Source of the DNA: Labilibaculum antarcticum
Lineage (GTDB): Bacteria; Bacteroidota; Bacteroidia; Bacteroidales; Marinifilaceae
Direction of reading: 5' to 3'
Assembly (NCBI RefSeq): GCF_002356295.1
Contig: NZ_AP018042.1
Coordinates: forward strand, 4,248,361-4,312,360
DNA: 64,000 nt
The notes under the pieces were generated by a model. That model was given only the letters and a program-made list of their open reading frames with translations. It was not told the origin of the DNA and did no database searches. Shown piece after piece: positions 36,420 through 44,861 of the stretch. Both the position numbers and the translations under genes were made by a program. Every line of letters starts with the position of its first letter. Positions within the stretch are counted from its first letter, which is position 1.

Positions 36420-37943
36420 CTAATGATTATGCGCACTAGCGGGCAAAGCCCCTGCCATTGAGGCAAGTTTCACAAAATAAGCACCCTTGCTTACAACGCG
36501 TTCGCCGGCTTTTAGTCCTGAAGTAATTTCTACTTCCTGGCCATTGCTAACACCAATATTTACAAATCGTTTTTCGAAACTTTCGCCGGATAATTGCACA
36601 AACACATATTTTAGTCCATGATCTTCCAGAATCGCCGATTTTTCGATATGCAGTACATTGGATGATCGCTCTGATTTGAGATAAACTTCAACAAACGATC
36701 CGGCGTATAAATCCGGAGTCAGGTTCAATTCAAAATACAGAGGTGTTGTGTAGTCCTCTTGGTGAATATCTTTTCCGTAGGCAATTAATCTGCCGTTTAG
36801 CTTTTCGGTATCGAATATTTGTTCGCTGTAAGGCAATTTGAAGTTCGCCGATTTAATATGTGTCAACTGCTGAAGATGTTTCTGATACACATCAGCTTTT
36901 AGTAATAATTTAGATCCCTGATCTACTTTAGCCAGAGCATCACCCTTTTGAACATACTGTCCTTCGTTCACATAAACATCACAAATAAATCCAGTAACAG
37001 GAGAGGAGATCAAAAAACCATTTGAGTTATAATCTTTATTGATACTCTCATAGTTTGCTCTTGCGTTCTCGAAATTGCTTTTTGCTTCCACAAAATCTTT
37101 TTCAGAGATGATTTGATCTTCGTGCAATGTTTTAGCTCTTTCGAAAGCTGATTTTGTTTGTTCCAGATTTGTTTTTGCTTCAATATATTGGGTTGAAATA
37201 TTATTGCCAGCCAGACCATCGCCTGAAAGATTAAATATTGCATCGTTCTTTTTAATGGTTTTGCCGGGAACAATATCCTGCGATTGAAAATGAACGATGC
37301 CGTTGCTTTTGGCTACAATTTGCTTTTCCATATTAACAGCAGGCAGTAAACTTCCGGTTGTTTTAATGATTTGCTGAAAAGGACCTAATTTGGCTTCTGA
37401 GGTTGCAAAATCAATTTTCCAGGCTTGTGCTTTCAGAAAACTGGTTGCTTTTTTTTCCTCTGCAGGTTTAGCTTGTTCGGCCTCTTCGTGATCTTTGTAA
37501 ACACGAACATGATCAGCTGTGAACCGTTCTTTTCCGTATTTCGATTCAACGTCAAAAACCAGACTGTAAATTCCAGCTTCCTTTGCCATTATGCTGGGTG
37601 TAAATATTCCAGCTCTTTCCGGAGCATCAACTGCTTGTCGAACTCCTTTTCCCCCTTTTATCAGGCTAACGGTTAACTTTCCTTCGGTATATGGCTTGTA
37701 GCTTTCCAAATTGGTGAGGTGAGCCAAAAATTGAGTGGTGTGTCCTGTCATCATAGTCGGAAACTCAACAAAAAGTTCGGTCTTGTCATTAAATAGCGTC
37801 AGGCTTTCTGTGGCATGATCTTCGTGAGCTTCTGCTTCAGCAGAATGATCGTGTCCTTCGTGACCAGTATTCGATTTGTCTGAAGCTTGGCAGGCACTTA
37901 ATAGAATTGATAAGCAAAAGCTTATCCAGATATATTGTCTCAT
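36420..37943 (-). CDS. Periplasmic membrane-fusion lipoprotein of the metal efflux complex
   Basis: 507 residues. Lipoprotein signal (LLSACQASDKS, Cys18), then a short His/Asp/Glu-rich stretch (GHEGHDHSAEAEAHEDHATE), an extra N-terminal domain (~45-160) and the CusB/HlyD core: barrel-sandwich halves around an alpha-hairpin (~255-320) and beta-barrel segments to ~490, with a C-terminal HNH. It links pump and channel and can bind metal at the N-terminus. It lies 170 bases upstream of the pump gene in the same direction. Confidence 0.9.
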   Translation of the reverse strand: MRQYIWISFCLSILLSACQASDKSNTGHEGHDHSAEAEAHEDHATESLTLFNDKTELFVEFPTMMTGHTTQFLAHLTNLESYKPYTEGKLTVSLIKGGKGVRQAVDAPERAGIFTPSIMAKEAGIYSLVFDVESKYGKERFTADHVRVYKDHEEAEQAKPAEEKKATSFLKAQAWKIDFATSEAKLGPFQQIIKTTGSLLPAVNMEKQIVAKSNGIVHFQSQDIVPGKTIKKNDAIFNLSGDGLAGNNISTQYIEAKTNLEQTKSAFERAKTLHEDQIISEKDFVEAKSNFENARANYESINKDYNSNGFLISSPVTGFICDVYVNEGQYVQKGDALAKVDQGSKLLLKADVYQKHLQQLTHIKSANFKLPYSEQIFDTEKLNGRLIAYGKDIHQEDYTTPLYFELNLTPDLYAGSFVEVYLKSERSSNVLHIEKSAILEDHGLKYVFVQLSGESFEKRFVNIGVSNGQEVEITSGLKAGERVVSKGAYFVKLASMAGALPASAHNH

Positions 37944-38024
37944 CGTATTTGTGTGTTATTTTTTTATCTCAAAAATCAAATTGATATGAATCAGAGGATT
38001 TCCCCTGATTCACTTTGCTGTTTT

Positions 38025-38288
38025 CTAATGTTGGTGATCGTGTCCTTCTTCGTGCTCATGAGTATGCTCAGCCTCTGCATCAGCAGCTTCGTGCTCTGTC
38101 GAATCAACTGTAAACTCTTCCTGATGATGATTTGCATCCGCATCGTGAGAATGTGCGCCATCGCCATGATCGTGATCACAATCTTGCTGCTCTTCGGTTG
38201 TGGTTTCGCTTTTTGCCTTTTTAGCTGAATTACCGCATGATGTGAACACCAATCCACTGATTGCCAAAATAAATAGGAACTTTTTCAT
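38025..38288 (-). CDS. Small histidine-rich lipoprotein, probable metal binder
   Basis: 87 residues: lipoprotein signal (FILAISGLVFTSCGNSAKK) then a low-complexity acidic tail with repeated HDH, HSHD, HTHEHEEGHDHQH segments. No fold can be named. Position directly upstream of the metal efflux fusion gene and composition suggest a periplasmic metal buffer or chaperone. Its signal region is almost the same as that of the 76-residue lipoprotein at 39129, which lacks the His stretches. DNA on the opposite strand has long frames only because of the biased composition. Confidence 0.8.
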   Translation of the reverse strand: MKKFLFILAISGLVFTSCGNSAKKAKSETTTEEQQDCDHDHGDGAHSHDADANHHQEEFTVDSTEHEAADAEAEHTHEHEEGHDHQH

Positions 38289-38520
38289 TCGATTAATTTT
38301 TGAGTAATGCTTGGGCCTTGAAAATGTATGTTCCTTATAGATCAGACAGACCTACTGGAAAGACACATTACAACGCCAAAACAGGTGAGTATAATATTGT
38401 TTTTTTGAAAATTTGAAAGAGTGTGGTTTTGTTCTTAGTAGTAGCTCTCTGTCAGTTTAAATAACAGACTTCAGTCCATAGGATTTCCTACCAGCTGATA
38501 ATCTGTAATTATCAGTAAGC

Positions 38521-38940
38521 CTACACTAAATTTGAACTTGGAGGACCTCTTTTAAGAGGGGAGAACCGGAGTGGTTCAGGAATCAGGATATAGTTATGAA
38601 CCCTGAATTTTTTAACTTTTTGTATGTCTTTTGAATCAAACCGAATTGCATCTGCTTTAAGGAAGATTTGATATTTTAATTCTTTCTGAACTCTGCTGTG
38701 AGTCAGAATGCAGCAAGATTCACCATTGGTTTTGTGTTGATGGTTCCAGTGCGCTCCACCATTATTGTTTTGACTGCAGGCATTGGATTCCACGTGTTGA
38801 TGAACGCGGATAATCGAAACCTGTTGTTCTGAATTGGCATTGTGAAGATGATGGTTGTGAGGAATTACATCATGAGCAAGCAATACCAACATAGGTATTA
38901 GCATGAGCAGACATAACATTTGTTTCTTTAAATTCCTCAT
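38521..38940 (-). CDS. Histidine-rich exported protein of unknown function
   Basis: 139 residues from the ATG at 38940 (MRNLKKQMLCLLMLIP is a good signal peptide; an in-frame start 48 bases earlier would put 16 unlikely residues before it). The mature part has HDVIPHNHHLHN, HQHVESNACS, HWNHQHKTNGESCC. It ends with a segment rich in basic residues. Such His/Cys sets suggest metal binding. It heads the metal efflux cluster. I do not recognise a named family. Confidence 0.7.
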   Translation of the reverse strand: MRNLKKQMLCLLMLIPMLVLLAHDVIPHNHHLHNANSEQQVSIIRVHQHVESNACSQNNNGGAHWNHQHKTNGESCCILTHSRVQKELKYQIFLKADAIRFDSKDIQKVKKFRVHNYILIPEPLRFSPLKRGPPSSNLV

Positions 38941-39128
38941 TTTGTAAAAGTATGGAACAAATATAGATGTTCGTTTACTGATTTCCAATAACTAGTTGTT
39001 GGTATTCTAATTTAGGTAACAAATAGCCACAAAAAAGCCACAGAGAAAATCTCTATGGCTAATTCTTAATTTATTTGTATCCCAATTACTCCTTGCGGCA
39101 AATTGCAGTGCAATCAGGGGTACATTCT

Positions 39129-39359
39129 TTAGTTTTCTTCTTCAACTTCAACTTCTTCGGCAACAACTTCTTCAGTAGCAGTAGTATCTTTAGTACACTC
39201 AGCTTTCGCTGAACAACATTTAGCAGAATCCGTTGCAACTTCTGCAGTAGCTTCAGCAGCAACTTCAGTTGTTTCTTCAGAAGCAGCAGCTTTAGTTTTG
39301 TTTCCACAAGAAGTAAATACGAATCCGCAGATAGCGATGGCAAATAATAACTTTTTCAT
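39129..39359 (-). CDS. Small Ala/Glu-rich lipoprotein
   Basis: 76 residues: lipoprotein signal (FAIAICGFVFTSCGNKTKA) and an Ala, Glu, Thr, Val-rich tail containing CCSAKAEC, a possible metal-binding cysteine cluster. It resembles the His-rich lipoprotein at 38025 in its first 20 residues only. It stands alone on the minus strand with its own leader. Confidence 0.7.
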   Translation of the reverse strand: MKKLLFAIAICGFVFTSCGNKTKAAASEETTEVAAEATAEVATDSAKCCSAKAECTKDTTATEEVVAEEVEVEEEN

Positions 39360-39508
39360 AATTTAAATTGATTTGAGATGTAAGTGATTTTCAATTTGTG
39401 ATTTTTTCACAAAATTAAGGAAGTGAATATATCCATTCTTACTTGTTTTAACAAATGTTTTTGTTAAACCGTAATGTGTTTTACAATAGTTTTTTAAGTT
39501 CGGAAATA

Positions 39509-40528
39509 TCAAATTTCTTTAAACGAAAACTCTTTGCTGTAGTTATTACTTGTTTTTCCATCTTCCTCAAGCAAAGGGTAAATGAAAAAGTTAACCAAAC
39601 CATTCTTGTAATTTTCCAATTTAAGGTCTCGTCCCTGCGTAAATTCAACCCTGTTTTCATTTAAATTTCCAAAATAGAATTCAGAATTATCTGCTTCAAT
39701 ATCTGCGGCAGAAATATCAACTGGAGTCCATGTGCTATTGTTTTGTTGAAAATCAGCCCAGCAATGGTAGCCTCCAATATTTCCTTCAGTAGCTTGTGGT
39801 ATCGAGAATCCAATGTGGAAACGGGCAGGTACATCCAAACTTCTTGATAAAGACATAAAATAGGAATGGAAATCGGTGCAATTGCCTACCGAAATATCAC
39901 AGGCATAGTCGGAATTTCCATTTCCAAATGTATACTCGCCGCCATATTTCTTGCTTTTCTCATATAAAGACACAACACTGTCTTTTGTAACGCCATCTTT
40001 AATTACATCCGGTAAACGGGTATAATATTCATCCGTTTTAGTACTCGCTTTTGGTTTGCCGTAGTGCATTTCGTTCAAAACAAAATTGTAAACCGCCTTC
40101 ATGTCTTTTGAAGTAAAGGCGTTTGCCGCGATAATAGAATCGAATCGGCCGCCAACAGGAACAAGTCTGTTTGAACCCAGATAGTTCGAAAGATTTACTC
40201 CTTCGAAATCGACATTTCCAATTTGCTTTCTGTTCACCGTAAAATGCATGTTGATTTCAGTTGATTTCGCCAGACCCCCATTAATTGAAGCATACAGATA
40301 GGTGTTGCCGTGCTTCTCTTCTTTTTTAATCTCATAATCCAAATCAGTATCAATTGATAGATTACCGATGCTTTGTACTTCGTTGCTTGTAGGTACCGGA
40401 ATCCAAATTTTGATGTCTTGTGCCGAATTGGCTGGTAAACTTACTTTGTAATTGAATTCGAAATTTCTTTCGGGTAAATGACTGCAGCTACACATTAGTA
40501 TGGCAGTTATAAATAGTAATAGTCTCAT
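39509..40528 (-). CDS. Transglutaminase-like domain lipoprotein
   Basis: 339 residues. Lipoprotein signal (ILMCSCSHLPERN), an N-terminal beta domain (~25-130) and a transglutaminase-like core (~150-290): Cys in VGNCTDFHSYFMSL, His in GGYHCWADF, and Asp in TPVDIS form the expected triad. It may be a periplasmic protease or amidase-like enzyme; many Bacteroidota carry such proteins without a known substrate. Monocistronic. Confidence 0.85.
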   Translation of the reverse strand: MRLLLFITAILMCSCSHLPERNFEFNYKVSLPANSAQDIKIWIPVPTSNEVQSIGNLSIDTDLDYEIKKEEKHGNTYLYASINGGLAKSTEINMHFTVNRKQIGNVDFEGVNLSNYLGSNRLVPVGGRFDSIIAANAFTSKDMKAVYNFVLNEMHYGKPKASTKTDEYYTRLPDVIKDGVTKDSVVSLYEKSKKYGGEYTFGNGNSDYACDISVGNCTDFHSYFMSLSRSLDVPARFHIGFSIPQATEGNIGGYHCWADFQQNNSTWTPVDISAADIEADNSEFYFGNLNENRVEFTQGRDLKLENYKNGLVNFFIYPLLEEDGKTSNNYSKEFSFKEI

Positions 40529-41277
40529 AATAGCGGTTTAAGGGGTTTTACCCCATTTTTAGTAAAATTGGATGCAAAAATAGTCTATTGCATTTGCATA
40601 ACAAAGCAAAGCGAGAGTATTTACGAGACTATATTTTGTACTGGAATAATGTAAATGTCATTTAAATACAAGCTTGGTGTTGAATTTTTATTCAAGATCC
40701 TTGGATTTATTGGTCAGGGAAATAGGCTTAGTATAATAACATTTATTTGAGATAAAATAAATGTTAAATTATTTGAAGGATAATCTGGAATAAACTAAAT
40801 TAGATATGCTTTTAATAGTTACTGTTATCCTTAGCTACTTGTTTTGTGATATGTTCTTAATGAGTAGTAGGTTAGGTTCTTTTTTTAGAAGGCGGTTTTC
40901 AGCAATAATTGGGTTGAGGGCTTTGAGAAATGTAGATTTTATCTCGGAAATATCTTGTTGTTCTTAAAGGGAATGTATTTGTTGGAAAAGCTAGTTTGTA
41001 TGTTCCTTAAGGGACCCTAAATGTAACCCGAAGGAATTGAATTGTAGCTCAAGGGAGTCGGAATGTAGCTCAAGGGAGCTGAAGATATTCGTAAGGGTGT
41101 GTAAATGTAGGGCCGGGGAATGAAAATATCGTTTAGTTAAAATGTAGGATGATCTGTATTAGTTTTTGGGCAAAGCCTTAAAATAAATGCAAAGTGTGTT
41201 TGGGAGTTTTGTTAGTTGAGTTTTGGAATAAATTATTTTTAAATCAACATAGTATTAATCAAACTAATTATTTACAC
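40529..41277. other. Intergenic region with decayed 21-nt repeats
   Basis: No gene is seen. Between about 41000 and 41155 a motif like AATGTAGCTCAAGGGAG recurs about every 21 bases (near 41001, 41021, 41042, 41062, 41083 and 41104), with increasing drift outwards. Translated in one frame it resembles a heptapeptide NVAQGSR repeat broken by stops. The rest is AT-rich. Confidence 0.6.
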
Positions 41278-42069
41278 ATGAGTTTATATTATAAATTCAA
41301 ACAAGAAGAACTGCCCGTAGTGGGAGAGATTTTATTGCAAATGTTTTTACGTGATCGTGAAAAGTTTGTTAGCTTTTCGCCAGACTTTAATGATGAGTTT
41401 GTTGCTGCTTTGCAAAATAAAATTCATCGTGTTGCTGATCTTACTCAGTCGAAAACACAAACCGCAGAGATTAAAAAAATTACTTCTGATTTGTATGATG
41501 GTCTTGATGCAATTCTGCACAAGTTGGAACTTATTTCGGCTTATGCACAGCGAGCGAATAAATCGATGCTTGTGAAAGCTTCCGATTTTGGAGTGAAAGA
41601 AGCCAAAAAAATGATCCGATTGAGAAATGTTGAAGGCTATTGTGCTAAAGTAAAAGTGATTCAGCAAAATATCACCAAAAATTTGGAGATGTTAAAAGAG
41701 AAAGGCTATAAAGAAAGTCTTGGTGCCGAATTGGATGAAATGACCCAGAAAGTATACAATTTAAATTTAATGCAGGAGCAAAAGACTAGTGAAAGAAAGC
41801 AACTGGTTGTTGATAACAATGCAGAATTTGATCATTTGTGGAAGCAGTTGAGCGATATTTCGAAAACAGGAAAAATGCTCATGAAAGAAGATCAGTCGAA
41901 AGCCGAAGAGTATATGTTTAGCTGCTTAATTCATAAAGTGCGGAAAACGAATACCAAAAAAGAAGTGAAAAACAGGAAAAAAACAGTAGCGCCAGTTGAT
42001 GAGAATTCAGTTCCTAAGGAAGCTCCTGTAAAAAAAGAAGAAGCTATGCTTCATTCAGAAGAGTCGTAA
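41278..42069 (+). CDS. Helical cytoplasmic protein of unknown function
   Basis: 263 residues from the ATG at 41278; an in-frame start at 41194 would add 28 residues with no signal character, and the ATG with MSLYYKFKQEEL looks better. The whole protein is predicted to be helical, with two likely coiled-coil spans (~80-130 and ~150-200) and a Lys/Glu/Pro-rich disordered tail (~225-263). No signal peptide, membrane segment or catalytic motif is visible. I do not recognise a family. It has a strong UUCG-loop terminator and stands alone. Confidence 0.7.
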   Translation: MSLYYKFKQEELPVVGEILLQMFLRDREKFVSFSPDFNDEFVAALQNKIHRVADLTQSKTQTAEIKKITSDLYDGLDAILHKLELISAYAQRANKSMLVKASDFGVKEAKKMIRLRNVEGYCAKVKVIQQNITKNLEMLKEKGYKESLGAELDEMTQKVYNLNLMQEQKTSERKQLVVDNNAEFDHLWKQLSDISKTGKMLMKEDQSKAEEYMFSCLIHKVRKTNTKKEVKNRKKTVAPVDENSVPKEAPVKKEEAMLHSEES

Positions 42070-42098
42070 TTCTTCATTTCCTATAGAGAAATAATGGA

Positions 42099-42123
42099 AC
42101 GCCTTCTTCGGAAGGTGTTTTTC
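42099..42123 (+). terminator. Terminator with UUCG tetraloop
   Basis: ACGCCTTC (42099-42106), loop TTCG, GAAGGTGT (42111-42118), then a T run. Confidence 0.9.
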
Positions 42124-42133
42124 GTTTTAATTA

Positions 42134-42181
42134 AAACAAAAAAATAAGTGTAGGTCTGATTTCTCAAGGCTTACACTTATT
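42134..42181 (-). terminator. Terminator of the exported beta protein
   Basis: AATAAGTGTA (42143-42152) pairs with TACACTTATT (42172-42181); on the minus strand it is followed by a long T run. Confidence 0.8.
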
Positions 42182-42232
42182 ATATAGGAATGATTCTTTA
42201 GAATCATTTGGTCACTAGAACCACTTTGGTCA

Positions 42233-42829
42233 CTACTTTCTGAAGGCATAGTTATACTCTTTTTTATCCGACACTAAACGAACTTTATAATCTCCTTTTG
42301 GCAATGCTTCTACATTGAACTTTTTAGAGAAAGTTGGTTCCGATGCATAAGAGTTAGTATATACTTCATTTCCAAATGCGTCATTAATAGAAATACTAAA
42401 TGTTGCATTTTCAAATGATAGGTAGGTTACAAACAGATTGTTGTCTTCAGTTCTGAAAAGAGTTTTTTCAGTCATTTCATCACCTAATTCAGCTACTTGT
42501 TTGCTGTTAATAATTTCAAAGTTCTTTTCCAATTTATCTTCTTTGCCAGTCAAAACAATTTTGTATGTTCCATCTTCAAGATATGAGAAATCAAGCAATT
42601 TTTGATCTGAAGTTCCACCGTTTACTTTATTTGAATAATACAAGTTTCCAGCTTCATCGTAAATCTTCATTTTAAGAACTGATTCAGTTGGATTGATAAT
42701 AGATACAATTGAGAAATCAGTATCCAAATAAGGATTAATTCGAATGTTTCCGGTTGCAAATGCTGAACTTGCGCCTAAGAATAGTATTACTCCCAATACC
42801 AATCCTTTAAATGTGTTTTTCGTTTTCAT
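42233..42829 (-). CDS. Exported beta-sandwich protein (DUF3244-like)
   Basis: 198 residues: signal peptide ending ASSAFA (residue ~25), then two similar ~80-residue beta-sandwich repeats, each with the pattern KxYDxxGNxYYxN ... LxDGTYKIxL (first copy: MKIYDEAGNLYYSNK and LEDGTYKIVL; second: INDAFGNEVYTNSYA and LPKGDYKVRL). Such domains occur in many exported Bacteroidota proteins. No enzyme residues are seen. Monocistronic. The 42830-43255 gap behind it shows no gene. Confidence 0.75.
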   Translation of the reverse strand: MKTKNTFKGLVLGVILFLGASSAFATGNIRINPYLDTDFSIVSIINPTESVLKMKIYDEAGNLYYSNKVNGGTSDQKLLDFSYLEDGTYKIVLTGKEDKLEKNFEIINSKQVAELGDEMTEKTLFRTEDNNLFVTYLSFENATFSISINDAFGNEVYTNSYASEPTFSKKFNVEALPKGDYKVRLVSDKKEYNYAFRK

Positions 42830-43255
42830 AGTTTTAAAATTTAATGATTAAAAATTTACTAAATCAACTATCGATTATTTGTTGTTAGCTGACATTGTAA
42901 ATCTAGAGATAAATCTTAGAAATGATCTAAATAACAAACCACAAAATTGAAGAAATAACAAAAAAAACAACTTAAAACGGTTGCGGAAGCTCCCGAAATT
43001 GTTTGCGTTACATAGATTTAATAAAGAAATTTATCATTATTAAGCTTAAAAGGGATGTTTCGTTTTTATGATAACGTTTTCGAATATTGCGAAAAATGGC
43101 CAAAACGTCATTTTTTTACTTGGCAGGTGAAAAAAGAGATCAAAAATATCAAGTGTGGGGGGTGAAAAAATGATCATTTAAGACTATTTTTGATGTGAAT
43201 TTAATATCAACCCTTGTTTTAATAAGTATAGGGAAGAAAAATCACACTATTATAT

Positions 43256-44254
43256 ATGAACTACCAAAACCTGATAGATTTTTCCGTTCATCCATCCGAT
43301 GTGAATCGGTTTTCGAATAAATGGGACGGACTAACAGAATATATTGCGGCTAAAAATATCGATGGGGTCGAACTTTTAATAGGTTACGATCATCCATCTG
43401 TTGAGATTCCTAAAGATATTGTGAAAAGTGTGCACTTGCCTTTTTGGGTTACTTGGTTGGATGTTTGGAGAAAAGGGGAAGATGCTGCTAACTATTATTT
43501 CCCGGATACCTCACCAAAGCATCTGCAATTTTGCTGTGGAGGTAAGAATGCTTTAGAAATGATTGCATCGCAAAAGAAATTGTGGGAACATGCAGCTCAT
43601 TTTAATCCAGCACATGCCGTTTTGCATGCTGCACATATAGAACTGGACCATTCTTTCACCCGCGATTTCACTTACAAAAGCACAGAGGTCTTGTCAAGTT
43701 TTTCGGAAATGCTAAACCGAACAGCACAGGAATTTGGTGATGGTGAACCTCCGGTTACGCTGGCAATTGAAAATTTATGGTGGCCAGGTCTCGATTTCTT
43801 GTTTCCGGCCGAGGCCGATGATTTTGCATCGCGTTTGGATTTCTCAAATTGGAATTTGCTCTTGGATACAGGACATTTAATGAATACCAATATTGCTTTG
43901 AGGTGCGAGGATGAGGCAATTGATTTTGTTTTGGATCGGATATCCCGATTGTCGAAGGATATTCAGGGGAAAATCAATAGTTTGCATTTAAATCTAAGTT
44001 TGTCGGGAGAATATCAAACAAAACAAGTAATGACGGGTTTGCCAATGGACTGGTCGGACTTGAGCCACTCAGAGAAATATTCAACGGCACGAAAACATGT
44101 GCTTCAAATCGATCAGCATTTACCATTTCAATCCAATAGGGTGAAGGAGATCATTCAGGAAGTTGCCCCCGAAAATGTAATTCACGAATTTATTACAAAG
44201 GATATTGAAGAGTTTTCGGCGAAGTTGGAAATCCAGATGAATGCATTGAGGTAG
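43256..44254 (+). CDS. Xylose isomerase-like TIM-barrel protein, probable CbiR cobamide-remodelling hydrolase
   Basis: 332 residues of the AP endonuclease 2/xylose isomerase-like TIM barrel. Probable metal ligands: Glu172 (LAIENLWW), Asp204 and His207 (LLLDTGHLMN), His244 (SLHLNLS), Glu311 (VIHEFITK), with further His60 and His124. CbiR, described from Akkermansia, belongs to this superfamily and removes the nucleotide loop of cobamides so that they can be rebuilt with another lower ligand. The gene is followed by a cobalamin riboswitch and the btuFCD genes, which fits that role. It lacks a visible riboswitch of its own. The assignment rests on fold plus context, not on a sequence comparison. 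Confidence 0.65.
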   Translation: MNYQNLIDFSVHPSDVNRFSNKWDGLTEYIAAKNIDGVELLIGYDHPSVEIPKDIVKSVHLPFWVTWLDVWRKGEDAANYYFPDTSPKHLQFCCGGKNALEMIASQKKLWEHAAHFNPAHAVLHAAHIELDHSFTRDFTYKSTEVLSSFSEMLNRTAQEFGDGEPPVTLAIENLWWPGLDFLFPAEADDFASRLDFSNWNLLLDTGHLMNTNIALRCEDEAIDFVLDRISRLSKDIQGKINSLHLNLSLSGEYQTKQVMTGLPMDWSDLSHSEKYSTARKHVLQIDQHLPFQSNRVKEIIQEVAPENVIHEFITKDIEEFSAKLEIQMNALR

Positions 44255-44582
44255 GGACATGCCATGGCGTGTTCATATATTTTCATTATTTATGTCTGTA
44301 AATATTTATACAAAGACTTTTTCATTTACTATGATTCAGTCTTTTTGCTTTTATAGTATGGAATACCAAATGGAGCTTTTTATTCAAGGGTGAATAAACT
44401 ATTTTTCTTGTTTCACTTAGTCTATTTAAGAAGACTACAAACTAAGGATGCCGATGCATGTTGAATTGGGTCGCAGATGAGCTTGCGGATTTATGATTCA
44501 AACGAAACGACAATCGGTATAAATTGCATATTGCTTTTTCAAAACATCTTCTTTTTCCGAAATAATCCATAGATTTGCAAGA
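44255..44582. other. Intergenic region without a recognisable gene
   Basis: AT-rich leader between the CbiR-like gene and the riboswitch. It should contain the promoter for the riboswitch transcript; I could not fix it. Confidence 0.5.
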
Positions 44583-44775
44583 ATTGGGTTTCTCACCTTT
44601 TGAGAATTAAAATGGGAATCCGGTGTAATACCGGAGCTGTCCCCGCAGCTGTAAGCCCTCAATGATTTATCATTGATAAGTTCTAACAAATTAGTCACTA
44701 TGTGAATGTTGTTTCGCATGGGAAGGCGTTAGAATGGGTAAGCCAGAAGACCTGCCTAGTATATTGAACTGTTTC
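44583..44775 (+). promoter_or_regulatory. Cobalamin riboswitch 1 (upstream of btuF)
   Basis: Conserved elements in the right order: GGGAATCCGGTG with the pairing strand CACCGG-type segment, GCTGTCCCCGCAGCTGTAAG, the ATGGGAAGGC segment, and the B12 box GCCAGAAGACCTGCC (44742-44756). It should lower expression of the btuFCD transcript when adenosylcobalamin is plentiful. Confidence 0.93.
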
Positions 44776-44861
44776 GTAACTTCGGGGAACTGAGTAACGA
44801 AGGTATAATTGTTGCAATTGTATTTTCTCGTATGCTATCCCCACAATTATTGTGGAAGAAA

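Noticed and set aside
37935-38257. Long frames over the His-rich lipoprotein gene on both strands
   Set aside because: They are composition shadows of the GAT/CAC-rich coding sequence and show no family features.
39086-39343. 85-codon Leu/Lys-rich frame on the minus strand
   Set aside because: It overlaps the lipoprotein gene at 39129-39359 in another frame. The low-complexity codons of that gene create it, whereas the lipoprotein has a proper signal sequence.
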